Of a stretch of DNA of 64,000 nt, positions 21,151-31,620 are shown piece after piece. Position numbers and translations under genes: made by a program. This DNA is from Aedes albopictus (Eukaryota > Arthropoda > Insecta > Diptera > Culicidae), in assembly GCF_035046485.1 (NCBI RefSeq), contig NC_085136.1, positions 298,817,080 through 298,881,079 on the forward strand, read 5' to 3'. How positions within the stretch are numbered: the stretch's first letter is position 1; every line of letters begins with the position of its first letter. Below the pieces are notes generated by a model. That model was given only the letters and a program-made list of their open reading frames with translations, searched no databases and was not told where the DNA came from.

Positions 21151-23492
21151 TGATATTTTAAGAAATCGGAAGAACGTTAAAACACATGGTCAATCTTAGA
21201 TACTTTGAAAAGTGAATTCTTGATCATTCTGTTTGTTTTTAGCTTTACGCATTTTCGGCGCCCCTCCGAGGCTGGCGCCCTTGGCGGGGGCCTACCTGGC
21301 CAACCGCACGCTACGGCTCTGGTGACTACGTGTATCACTATTGACCAATATGGATCCGATTTCCGATATTGGGCCACGGGACGTTGCAGATTTCATTCCT
21401 TAAGCGGAACCACGACGGCGGTAGTTTGGTGAGAACGTTTCATGCTTAATTTTTGATGCTTCCATCTATTTACACAACATCTAATCCAGTTGCATAACTT
21501 AATCATACTGAATTGCAAACCATTCCCGTATCAAAATCCTATCTCCTTTCTATTTACGAGAGCGTCGGTGAGTCCCTGGCATCTCGATAAATAGATAGCA
21601 TTCCTTCCCTATCATCCCCTCCCATCCACATAACGTGTCTCTTATCGTTTTCAGAGAGCGAGCAATGGCGCTTAGGGAACGTTCAAAAATTACGTCCAAC
21701 ATTTGGGGGAGGGGGGGGGGGTCTACAAAAGTGTGACACTACGTGTATTAGGTATAGGGAAAATGCGTGACAGAGGGGGGAGGGGGGGTCTAGAAATCCC
21801 AAAAATTGATGGACGTAATATTTGAATCTTCCCTTAAGCCTAAACTTGTTAGCCAGGACACACGGTCCAAATGCCTGTGCCCCATCCCTGAAGCAAAAAG
21901 GCCCATGCAGTGACGCAATTTCGTCACTCCCAACGTTGGTGTTTAAGGTGAAGCTCCCTGAAGATCACAACAATAATGTTGTCCCCCACTCGAATCATCC
22001 GCCCAACCACCCACTCAAACCGAACAAACTAAGCGGCGCACAGTGTAGTGTGCCCTGTCCAAAAAAGGAAAGAATGTCTCTGTCAAACATAAACTTATCG
22101 ATTGTTTATCAGTAGCTTTACATGTTGGTATTTTCACATACACTATTTTGATTATGTAGGGTCACTGGCACAACTAGTTTTCAAAAATATTTTCAAAACT
22201 TCTTGTTGTCCAGTATTAAATAAACTAATCGCTTTGTGCACCGTTTTATTTGCGTTCTTTGACATTTCTTTCCTTTGTTCTCGTGCGCTTCTATCGAATC
22301 GGGCTACCGTGAAATGGAATGATATGATCCACTAAAAAAACAATGAATTATCAGCAAACTAACTGCTCTGTTACACTTTGGCATAGCATTGGCTTGAATT
22401 TTGAACACAATATTCCACAAGTTTGCAAAAAAACGTAAAGAAATCCGTTTTCGTTTAAAACGTGAACAACGATTCAATCAATTTAGAGTAGCGTTGAACA
22501 ACAACACTGTTTTACGGTACGCTTTTGAGTTCGAGTAAGTTGTATTCCGAACTGCGATCAAAAACGATTCGATTTATGGCCACAAAAGTGGAAAATACGT
22601 GATATTACGGCGGCAAACGGTAGTGTAAATGAAAAAGTGAGAGGTTTTCATCATACCATCAAATTTTGATGACACTGGCCAATACAGAAGTGAATTTAAT
22701 TGTGAATTGAAAAAAAGAGCGCTTGTCTATGAAAATAGTGTTACGAGTGTTGAATTTTGGCACGAATTTGTGATATGGCAGTGATTATTAAAAAGAAAAA
22801 CTACTTCATGGACAGGAAATATAATAACCACAAAAAAAAAAAAAAACCTACCGCAAGTAGCAATTCCAGTACATTTTAGGCAGGTAAGCTAACTTAATTT
22901 AATGAATTTGTTCGTCAACCTTCGTACTCGTCGATGGTTTGGGCGAGGGGAAGGAGGAGGGAAGAAGCAAGTGACTGCCATACTGCCTGCCATTTTTTAT
23001 CTTTAGCAACCTCGTCCATAATATAAGTACTAGAACGTGCTAAAACACTTACACTCACACCAACATATCCATATCTACATGATCTACTCAAATACACTTA
23101 CATAATCTGAATCTTGCCGCATCACTCGCTTATAGTGAATCCCCAATCATCCCATTCCAAATATCCAACTCTTTGACACTTATGGGGGAATCGGTGAGTC
23201 GCTGACCTCTGGTAAAGTAGGTGTCATATCATCTCACATCCTTTCCTATCCTCGTAACGGAGAAGATGGACGTGGCTGGCAATGGAAGTTCTCATGTCTT
23301 TTTTACTTCAACCTCTGATTAGATAGCTGTTCCTTCCCAAATAGAATTCGATAAGCAATTAGAATAAGAGTATTAAAGATATAACATGACAACTTTCAGT
23401 ATGCAATCTACGAATTACTCCGTTACCACGCAACGCAACGCAAAACATTTTTAGGCGCTATAATTACTTTCGGCAGTTAATTTGGAAATTTC
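21151..23492. other. Unassigned DNA between a degenerate array and the gypsy element
   Basis: It contains one MITE (listed separately) and two diverged related blocks: near 21555-21640 and 23175-23260, both with CGGTGAGTC(C/G)CTG, then TCCTTYCCTATC and CATAACG/CGTAACG. These look like copies of one dispersed repeat. The rest (21840-23160) shows no element or gene I can identify. AGGCAGGTAAGC near 22876-22888 looks like a splice donor but has no supported exon. Confidence 0.35.
21675..21833. mobile_element. Short MITE with TTA duplication (Harbinger-like)
   Basis: Ends are GGGAACGTTCAAAAATTACG and the inverse of GGGAAGATTCAAATATTACG, each followed by TCCA. The flanks are TTA on both sides (21672-21674, 21834-21836). 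The interior holds two G-runs (GGGGGAGGGGGGGGGG and AGAGGGGGGAGGGG). The 3-bp TTA target suggests PIF/Harbinger. No coding potential. Confidence 0.85.
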
Positions 23493-23497
23493 ATAGA

Positions 23498-23779
23498 TGT
23501 CGAGTCGCTCCGGATTACGTGCAGTTTCGGATACCACACAGAAATTCCGCATACCTCACTCAAGTTACGAACAGCGATTTGTTAGTCATTCCGCTTTCCG
23601 ATGTGGTTACACTTCTACTATTATTGTTTATTTTTGAGCTTCTCAATAATGACATTTCCATAGACAAATAGACGACCAAAGCTTGAACCAAAGCGTCACA
23701 GACAATAGACATACAAATGACAAATATAACATAAATCTAATTACCGCAGGGTACATCAATAGTGTTTATGTACTCTACA
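23498..23779 (-). repeat. Left LTR (3' LTR of the gypsy element)
   Basis: 282 bp, plus-strand TGTCGAGTCG to TACTCTACA, with the TG..CA ends of retroviral-type LTRs. I could see no difference from the right LTR when reading both through, which implies recent insertion. Confidence 0.93.
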
Positions 23780-24054
23780 TTCCTCACCTGGTCCGAGGAT
23801 TGAAATATGCATAAAAACAAAGAATTTTATTGATACCGACATAGTGTTGAAAAAAAAATTGACCCAATCATTCGTTATAACGTGCTGGCATTTTTGAAAT
23901 TCTTCTGGAGCGCTTGGGTGGTGGCGTTTCTTTAGAAATCGGGCTCCGAGTCATCTCATTCTCGGTAGCTGTTTTTGCATCTGCCGTAGCTGCACCTGTC
24001 ACAGCGGGATCTGTCGTAGCTGGATCTGTAGGATCTGGATCGGTCGTTGCATCA

Positions 24055-26190
24055 TGCGGAATGGGCCATCCCCCTGAGGTGCGCTACAGGCCGACGATAT
24101 CCAACTCCACTGCCAACAAGAACAACAACGTCACTTTCGCCTCTCTGAATCACCGAACACTCCGGTCGAAAGCTGGGCTCCAATTCTCCCGTCTCATAAC
24201 CCTTGATCATGACGGCGTCTCCAATTGTTACATCTGCCCCTTTGGCGTGCTGTCGCTTATCGGGGCACAGCCTCCCCCGCAGTGAAGTGCTAATGAAGGC
24301 AGCAGGTCCCTTACAGGTCCTCCAGTAAACAGCTCCATCGGAGACCCCCCGGCAACAGAATGCGGAGCGGTGCTGCAAGAATACACACAATCCTCAAGCG
24401 CCCTCCTCCAGGCATCCCATAATGACCTCCCAACTCGCAACGCTCGGAGCATCCCCTGGTTCCGTCGTTCGACCAACTCACTCATTTGGGGCCAGTAGGG
24501 GATGACACCAAGGATGGCACGGACTAGTTGGATGCTTCCCGCTGGTACAGCAGCTCGAAAACTCCTCGCTGGCAAATGGAGGTCCATCATCCGTTCGAAC
24601 CGCTTCAGGACAAGTGTGCTCCGCGAACACTCGCCCCAGTGCCTCGACACTCTTGTGCGCACATGCTGTCCTCATCTCAATCACAGTCAAAAATCGGCTG
24701 CAGCAATCAACTATAACCAAAAGTGTCACACACTCCTTTGCAGAAAAAAAAATCCAATGCCAAATCCCGCCACGCACGATCAGGCATTTCTTTACGTAGC
24801 ATCGGCTCAGGATTTCCTTATTGGCTTACTGATGCACACTCTGCACACTCTTGCACACGATTTTCCACGGAACGGTCCATATACGGCCATATTCTCATTG
24901 AAACAACTCCAGGATGACCCCTATGTGCGATATCCAACGTACCCTGCTGAAGCCCCGATGGAAAAATGACTCCACCATTTCTCACCATTAGATTATCTAT
25001 GACCCCCAGTTCCTTCGGATAAAACTGATATGAAATCATCTGTGATGGCCACACATGAGATTCAATAGCCTTCGCAACCTCTGTGGGTACGTCTTCATTA
25101 CTGGCTTTCTTTCTAAGCTCATCCATCGGCCGTCACCGACAAACATAGTGCTCCGAAGTCTCATCGAAAGGTAGATCTGTCCGCTGACACAGCCTCGAGA
25201 AGATGTCCGAGATATTGTCGGCTCCAGGAACATACACAACTGCGTCAACACAGCACCAAGACCCACTGCTGACGCATCCACATACAGTTCGGTTGGGTCA
25301 TTAGGGTCAAAGAATCCCAGACGATAAACAGTGCCGGCTAGCTCGCTGCACAGGTCGTCAAATGCTGTCCTCTGCTCAGTACCAAACAAATCCACCTCAC
25401 CCCTAACGAAACAACGCAAAGCTTCTAACCTCTCCCCTTGTCTCCGGCACCCTAAAGCTTCTGATTGCTGCCACTTTGTCGTCGGCAGGACTTATACCAT
25501 GACCGCTGATCTTGAAACCAAATATCTCCAGCTCCTCCACCTCAAACAAGCATCCATCCTTGTTCAGCAAAGCGTGATTCCTCTTAATTACAGCCAACAC
25601 CTTTTGTAACCATTCATTGTGCTCGGTTAGTCGCTCTCCACACCACAACATCATCGATACAAACTATTACCCCATCAATGCCCGCCAACATCTCGCTCAT
25701 TCGTTGAAAAATCTCTGGCGCGCAATTTATGTCAAACATTAGGCGCCTGAAACGCATCAGACCCCCGCTCGTCATGAAGGTTGTTACCTCTCGCGATTCA
25801 GGATGTAGTTCCACGTGGTAGTAGGCAGAGGAAACATCAAGCTTTGGGAAAACAACCGCTCCTTTGAGCTTATTAAGAAAAGTATCGAAAATTCGAAGTG
25901 GATAGTGCTCATGTTGTATCGCTTGATTGGGATATCGCACATCAATACATAGCCGCATATCATCAGTCCCCTTGGGGACCACTACCATTGGAGAAATTCA
26001 GTCAGATGGCCCAATAACTGGTTCAATCATATCGGCATGGAGCACTTCCTGAAGCCCCTGATTGACCCTAGCCTCCATTGCCACAGGGACTCTGAGGTAA
26101 GCCAACTTCCTTGGAAGCATGGTGTAATCAATCAACAGCTCCACCTGGACGTTCGGAAATCTTTGAAACGCAACCCTCTTTTGGACAACA
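24055..26190 (-). pseudogene. gypsy pol remnant: reverse transcriptase, RNase H, integrase
   Basis: In minus-strand order: RT entry (LRVPVAMEARVNQGLQEVL, IEPVIGPSD, then a TGA where family members have Trp, then ISPMVVVPKG). RT catalytic motifs are LDVSSAYYHVEL and CIDDVVV. RNase H shows ELYVDASAVGLGAVL. The integrase zinc domain has HRGHPG and CAEC. The integrase core has VIVDCCSRFL, VRTDDGPPFAS and LVERRNQGM (D, D and E all present), with APHSVAGGSPMELF after it. The C-terminus has GYRRPVAHLR. The frame is broken by the TGA at about 25998, a frameshift near 25640, a deletion near 25410 (RT/RNase H junction) and further shifts in integrase. The predicted roles are cDNA synthesis and integration; this copy cannot supply them. 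Confidence 0.88.
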
Positions 26191-26414
26191 CTGTATTTAT
26201 ACCTCTAACCCTTCTTTCAACACCGTGAGATCCTCAGTCGTCTCTTTGCTAAGCAGACATCGTTGTGCCCCTTCAATCATAAAAGAAATCCGCATAATTC
26301 TTGGGCTTTGTATCATGAATCGCTATCCAAGCTTCAAAAATGGCCAAAACCCGCAAGGGTTCCTGAGAAGCATACGCTGTATACTGTCAAACGCATTGAA
26401 ACCCTCTATTCTTG

Positions 26415-26612
26415 GCGCTACAGTCTTCAACCGGTCTCGCATCTTTTCAATGTCGTTACACTCTCGGTGTGCGCTACGGTCTTCAGCCGGACTCGCATCT
26501 TTTCATTTCTTCTTCAGATGTGCGCTACGGTCGCCAACCGGACTCGCATCTTTTTTTCACTTCATCCTCGGTGTGCGCTTCGGTCATCAACCGGACTCGC
26601 ATCTTTTCTTTT
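26415..26612. repeat. Four tandem 51-56-bp repeats inside the gypsy element
   Basis: GCGCTACGGTC, CAACCGGACTCGCATC and TTTTC recur with starts at about 26415, 26471, 26522 and 26575. They lie upstream of pol in the element's direction, where gag or leader sequence would be expected. Confidence 0.85.
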
Positions 26613-26886
26613 TTCTTTTCTTCACTTCGATTTCACTTTTAAGCTTCCAACTTCTAGAGAATCGATTTTCACTTTAGAACTTGCGACATCCCTCACGATG
26701 CCATGGAATTTTTCAAATCGTCCCCGCAATCAATAATCTACATCGTACACAATCCTCTCAAGCATGATCACTGATCGAACATGTAGCATCAAGAACTCAA
26801 AACATCCATTTATTATCGTTCAACTTTCAAGTCCCCTCTCAAAAACCGGAACCGCAGTTTAAAGGAAACTTACCGTAGCAAACAAA

Positions 26887-26903
26887 TCGTACCGGCTGCG
26901 CCA
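26887..26903 (-). other. Primer-binding site complementary to tRNA-Ser
   Basis: The minus strand reads TGGCGCAGCCGGTACGA starting 3 nt after the 5' LTR. It matches the 3' end of insect tRNA-Ser (TGGCGCAGTCGGTAGGA) at all but two positions, as in several insect gypsy elements. Confidence 0.8.
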
Positions 26904-26906
26904 AAT

Positions 26907-27188
26907 TGTCGAGTCGCTCCGGATTACGTGCAGTTTCGGATACCACACAGAAATTCCGCATACCTCACTCAAGTTACGAACAGCGATTTGTTAGTCATTC
27001 CGCTTTCCGATGTGGTTACACTTCTACTATTATTGTTTATTTTTGAGCTTCTCAATAATGACATTTCCATAGACAAATAGACGACCAAAGCTTGAACCAA
27101 AGCGTCACAGACAATAGACATACAAATGACAAATATAACATAAATCTAATTACCGCAGGGTACATCAATAGTGTTTATGTACTCTACA
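26907..27188 (-). repeat. Right LTR (5' LTR of the gypsy element)
   Basis: 282 bp, same length and sequence as the left LTR as far as I can read. It would carry the promoter for minus-strand transcription of the element. Confidence 0.93.
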
Positions 27189-27193
27189 ATAGA

Positions 27194-27589
27194 CAACTAT
27201 GTAAAGAACTCTTTCCACAACTTTTTCGCCTTATTCGGCATTGTGAATTCCTTTGACCATTTCTTTCAAAATTTATCAAACTATTCCTGTAGAAATTCAG
27301 AAATTCCCAATTGGCTTCTTATGTGGTGTTGAGATAATTTCATATGCTAAATATACACCCTAAAAAGGGCCGAAATCGATTTTTTTTTTTCTGAATGTTG
27401 GTGCCCGGGAGCCACATTTTAAAATCAACGTGAATTGTGTATACATTTAATTTTGAGTAGGTACCGTGTTCGGCGAACTTTTGGGGAAAATGAATACATA
27501 CAGCAATTGTGGATTGTTTACCTTTTGCACCCGTGAGGCTGGTGCACTGAGCCTCAGTAAAATCGATTACCGAAGCTACTAAAAAAAAT
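27194..27589. other. Unassigned DNA
   Basis: AT-rich with a few TTCC-type words at 27230-27320. No element ends or coding sequence were seen. Confidence 0.4.
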
Positions 27590-27750
27590 CTGCGGTTCTA
27601 AAAAAATCTGGTTAAGTACTGTTCCTTTTAATTCCACTAAGAACTTGCATCCTTTGACAGATACGTATTTCGACCTCAACTGTAAGGTCATCTTCAGTGT
27701 CTTGTACTTGACTCGACTGTCACTCAAGCCCAGGTTCATCATCATCAACT
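27590..27750 (-). mobile_element. Penelope-like element terminal remnant
   Basis: The minus strand carries GACACTGAAGATGACC, TGAGGTCGAAATACGTATC and TGTCAAAGGATGC, a configuration typical of the terminal repeats of Penelope-like retroelements. No RT or GIY-YIG coding sequence is nearby, so only the terminal repeat survives. Confidence 0.6.
27656..27701 (-). ncRNA. Hammerhead ribozyme-like motif
   Basis: In minus-strand order: stem I GACA (27701-27698); core CUGAAGA (27697-27691, fits CUGANGA); U then stem II GACC / GGUC with a 10-nt loop (27690-27672); core GAA (27671-27669); a short palindromic stem III AUAC/GUAU (27668-27661); C17 (27660); stem I UGUC (27659-27656). This is the minimal hammerhead arrangement known from Penelope-like elements, in which short stem III forms tend to act as dimers. 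The unpaired U at the base of stem II is unusual. Activity is not demonstrated. Confidence 0.65.
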
Positions 27751-28118
27751 TTCGAATGGTGTGCCAAAACCATCCTAAGATGTTAGGTTTTTTTGTACCA
27801 CGATGATGTAGTGTAGTGAACGTTCAGCGAGCCTGTCTGGGTGATATTGACCTCAACATATTAATTGGCCAAATTAAGGTCTAAAGAAATTGTCGAAGCA
27901 GTTTCCAGCCGCTTAAATTTCAAAAATGCTACTAAGGGATTTGCCGAAGGAAGTTTTTAATGCAACAACATTTTCGAATAAACTGCCGAGAAAATCCCCA
28001 AACAAATTACCAAAAAAATATGGGAGAACAGACATTTTCGAAATAATGTTCGAGAAATTTTGGAAGACATTCTCAAAAGAAGAAGTTTTTCGAATATTTG
28101 AACTTGAATTTAGCACTA

Positions 28119-28331
28119 CCGTAAACTGGTGTGTAGTTGATCATTGGGGTGAACCTGATCACTCAATTACCCACGGATATCGACTTTGAAGGAAGTTACC
28201 ATTCCATTTCAATGTTACGTCATTGGATTGCTAATGGTTAAAACATAATTGTTGCTTCCTTAAAAGTCGACATCCGCGAGTAATTGAGTGATCAGGTTCA
28301 CCCCAATGATCAACTACACACCAGTTTACGG
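28119..28331. mobile_element. TA-flanked MITE with about 70-bp inverted ends
   Basis: It starts CCGTAAACTGGTGTGTAG and ends with the exact inverse, flanked by TA (28117-28118, 28332-28333). The complementary ends extend through TTGATCATTGGGGTGAACC and GATCACTCAATTAC with few mismatches. 213 bp and non-coding. A related single end is present near 32216-32247. Confidence 0.9.
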
Positions 28332-28333
28332 TA

Positions 28334-28887
28334 CATATTATTGTCTTTAGTCAAAAGTAGTTTTCACAATAAATACTAAGTTTAATAAAGGTACGCTCTG
28401 TCAAGCCTGTAACAATTCAAATTAAAGAAAAAATGAATTTTGGGTTCCGTATTTCAATTAATAATTATTGTAATTCGCAACTGATCTCGAATAATAAACT
28501 ACAGAAAACACTGTTACATGCCAAAAATATTGGAAAAATCTGCTGAAAGTTATCAAAGTTACCCAAGCTTACGGCACTTCACGAAAAGATTGCGGGAACC
28601 TGCGGAACATGCCTTCACCCCAAAGCGCCAACCGCATAAGTGGCGGAAATGCTGGCGCAAATTTGTTTGCAGATTCTGCGCTCGATCCTTTGGACGAATT
28701 CCGAGCGATTCCGAGCTGTAACCAATTAAATTCCAATAGCTACTCAAACGCAACATTAAATATTGACTTCTGCGGAGCGGTGCTAACTGCTGAGCGCACT
28801 ACTCGAGGAACTCCCGCCGCGTGTGGAGTTCGATCGAAAAGAGGTTTCGGACCACGCGAGTCGACAAAACAAACCGAAAAGCGCATG
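28334..28887. other. Unassigned DNA
   Basis: No element or gene recognised. Moderately GC-rich open frames between 28600 and 28890 overlap on both strands and lack any motif. Confidence 0.35.
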
Positions 28888-28889
28888 TA

Positions 28890-29679
28890 GGGTGGGGCGG
28901 GGCAAGATGGGTCGCGGGGCAAGATGGGTCAGTGCCATTTTCGGGCGCATTGCTCATGTTTTGATTATGTTAATAATTTTGTTTGATGACCAGCATGAAT
29001 ATACAAAAGTTTGGGGCATTGATAGAAAAAATATTCACTCTCATTGGAAATGAAAAATAAAATGGTTTTTAGCCATTTTTCTTATGCGATACATCCCATA
29101 TAATCTCCATATAAACGGCCGCGGGGCAAGATGGGTCACCTTAAATTTTGAACGTATTTTTGGAGCATTCAAAAGTTATTTATTTTTTATTACAAGACTA
29201 TCTCATAACTGACTTCAATCAAGCGGAGTGAACGCTTAAAATTATAACATAAAATTAAGATAATTTTTTAGTGAAAACATCGATTTTCAAGTCGCCTGAG
29301 GACCACTCGAATCGTAAAGTTTTTTATATTCCAAATAAGTTTATAATATGTTTACTAGTAGCTCTTGTTTACTCAGTATGGATATGGAGCATATATGAAT
29401 GCGGAACAAATCTTATATTTTGACGTTTTTCGTTGAGAAAATGTGAATTACCTAAAAGGTGACCCATCTTGCCCCGCCCTTTTTTCACGGCGCAAAATTG
29501 ATCACTTTTTAAAACTGCTTGTTTAACATCATATTTTGTGTTTAATGATCTTTTTATCGACTTTTAGCATAGCTAACTAGTGTATTGAAGAGTAGCGGAC
29601 GAATACAAACCAATACGATTTGTATTTACAAAGTTATGGTGATGCATCCTTAGGTGACCCATCTTGCCCCGCCCCACCC
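28890..29679. mobile_element. 790-bp TIR element with repeated GGGGCAAGATGGGTC blocks
   Basis: The outer 24 bp on each side are perfect inverse copies containing GGGGCAAGATGGGTC, flanked by TA (28888-28889, 29680-29681). The same 15-mer core recurs inside: direct copies at about 28899, 28916 and 29123, and inverse copies at about 29461 and 29657. The interior is AT-rich and non-coding. Two nested pairs of inverted blocks suggest either a composite of two insertions or subterminal transposase-binding repeats. Confidence 0.85.
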
Positions 29680-29681
29680 TA

Positions 29682-30279
29682 CCTACCTAGGCGTCCGCGT
29701 GGAGATCAAGACGACAACGCGACAACGGAAGGAAGGAAGCAAATTGTTGAGCAAATTCCTCAAGGCTCATCGTCTGTCGTTGTTGTTGTCGTTGTCATCG
29801 AGCCGCTGCTGCCGCCGCGTCGTTGATTCCGCGCGCGAGTACGGTGGCGACGACACATGCGAAGCGCGTGTGTGGATCTGTCTGTCTGTAGCTACGATTG
29901 TGCGGGATTTCGATTATGTGAGGATGTGTGCGTTCGGTGTTGTATGGATGCGTGTACCTAGTGTGTACACAGGGGATTACGCGGTTGATGATGATGATGA
30001 TATTGTAGGTAATGTGATGATGCGCCTCGGCGGTAGCCTCCGCGGAGTCATGTCGCGAGTGCGCATCAAGATTATTGCTGGCGCTTGGTTACACCGAGGT
30101 TTAACGCACTCTGCCGGTTCCCTGGCAGAGGTTTCTCATTGTGCGATAGGGATGATTTAAAAAAATAATATTTGTTTGGCATAATACGATGACGCATGGC
30201 CATTCAGATTGAACAATACAGAAAATTTCTTGGAAAGTTTATTCAGGATTAAGTTGTCTCTGAGTAAGTTTATCAACCA
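29682..30279. other. Unassigned GC-rich island
   Basis: GC-rich sequence with GTTGTTGTCG and GATGATGATG runs. A 168-codon plus-strand frame starting inside the TIR element (29654-30160) has no recognisable domain and borrows its start from the MITE end, so I do not call it. It could be a promoter or untranslated exon. Confidence 0.3.
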
Positions 30280-31620
30280 AAAAGAACTTCCCTTACCAGT
30301 CAGATTAAGGCCTGAGAGGCCTCTGCTGTACAATCGTCTCCATTCTGCTCGATCCATGGCTGTGTGTTTCAATTTCCGCAATCTGCGAAGGGTCCGCAGA
30401 TCGTCCTCCACTTGGTCGACCCACCTAGCTCGCTGCGCACCACGTCTTCTTGTACCCGTCGGATGACTCTCGAGAACCATTTTAGTCGGGTTGCTATCCG
30501 ACCTTACCCGCCCACCATAGCCTCCCAATTTTCGCGGTATGGACGATGGTTGGTTCTCTTAGCAGCTGATGCAGTCCGTGGTTCATTCGCCTTCTCCAAT
30601 TCCCGTCTTCCATCTGCACTCCGTCGTAGATGGTACGCAACACCTTCCGTTCGAAAACTCCAAGGGCGCGTTGGCCCTCTGCACGTAGGGTCCATGCTTC
30701 GTGCCCATAGAGGACTACCGGTCTAATCAGCGTTTTGTAGATAGTTAACTTCGTGTGACGGCGAACTTTGTTCGACCGTAGAGTCCAAAGTAAACTCGAT
30801 TTCCTGCCACAATACGTCTCTGAATTTCTCTGCTGATGTCGTTGTCGGTGGTCACCAGCTAGCCCAAGTACACGAATTCTTCAACCGCCTCGATTTCAAC
30901 ACCGTCGATAGAAATTCGGGGTGGCGGGTGCGGTGATTCCTCCCTTGAGCCCTTTGCCATCGTGTATTTTGTCTTCGACACATTAATGACTAATCCGATT
31001 CGCCTGGCATCTTTCTTTAGTCGGATGTACACTCTTAAAAAAATAGAAATTTACACGTGACGTAAACCATTAACGTACGTAAACATTTCATCACTGAATG
31101 GCAAATTTGTCTTAATTTTACATCCATCATGTAAGTTTGAGTTGGTTGCACAAAATGTCAACAAACCTATCTGACCAAATAGGTAGAAGCAGTTTTACAT
31201 TTATCGTTTGTCATACAACACGGTGATACAACCGAGAGGTATAGTACGTGCTTCTCAATCAGCGGACCCGAGTTCGAATCCAGTTCATTATTTTACTTAC
31301 ATATGTTTTATCTCTCGCTTCGGCTCTAGCGATTGCTAGCTCGATTTTATTTGTGATAGAAGACGTAAATTTGTGTCAAACGGGCCGCTCCTTTTATGTG
31401 CATCCAAGTGAACTTAAATTTACATGGTTTTTTCTAAGAGTGTGCGTTTCCGCCATCGTCTCAAATTTACGAGCAATAATATCAATATCATCAGCGAAAC
31501 CAAGCAGCTGAACGGACTTCGTGAAAATCGTTCCACTCGTGTTTATCCCCGCTCTCCTAATTACACCCTCTAAAGCAATGTTGAACAGCAAGCACGATAG
31601 ACCATCACCAGATCTTTGGA
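30280..31620 (-). pseudogene. RTE-like retrotransposon remnant, second copy of the 2.3-kb family
   Basis: On the minus strand, an RT palm piece (31591-31443) reads MLFNIALEGVIRRAG and LLGFADDIDIIA with the catalytic DD. A MITE then interrupts (31030-31442). The reading resumes with SKTKYTMAKGSREE and GNRVYFGL, then NSNPTKMVLESHPTGTRRRGAQ and RWVDQVEDDLRTLRRLRKL, ending in LSGLNLTGK near 30285. The last part aligns with 2407-2860. Frameshifts lie near 30530, 30700 and 30790. It is dead; the N-terminal RT and endonuclease are missing. Confidence 0.85.
31030..31442. mobile_element. TIR MITE carrying a tRNA-like core, copy 1
   Basis: The ends CACTCTTAAAAAAA and the inverse of CACTCTTAGAAAAAA bound 413 bp, preceded by TA. 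Inside, at about 31222-31292, lies a tRNA-like tract with an ACCGAGAGGTATAG box A-like block and GAGTTCGAATCCAG as box B. A second copy is at 58660-59070. It splits the RT palm from the tail of the RTE remnant. A DNA-transposon-type frame enclosing Pol III-like promoter boxes is unusual. Confidence 0.87.

Larger units (their letters stand above)
23498..27188 (-). mobile_element. Ty3/gypsy LTR retrotransposon with complete LTRs
   Basis: Two 282-bp LTRs bound the element and the host 5-bp duplication ATAGA flanks it (23493-23497 and 27189-27193). Coding motifs are on the minus strand, so the 5' LTR is the right one. A primer site complementary to tRNA-Ser lies beside it, and a purine-rich AGGTGAGGAA precedes the left (3') LTR. 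The interior is only about 3.1 kb, contains RT, RNase H and integrase pieces but no recognisable gag or protease, and pol is broken. The element is complete in structure and non-autonomous. Confidence 0.93.

Noticed and set aside
29654..30160. 168-codon plus-strand frame
   Set aside because: It starts inside the terminal repeat of a MITE and continues into GC-rich DNA without any domain.
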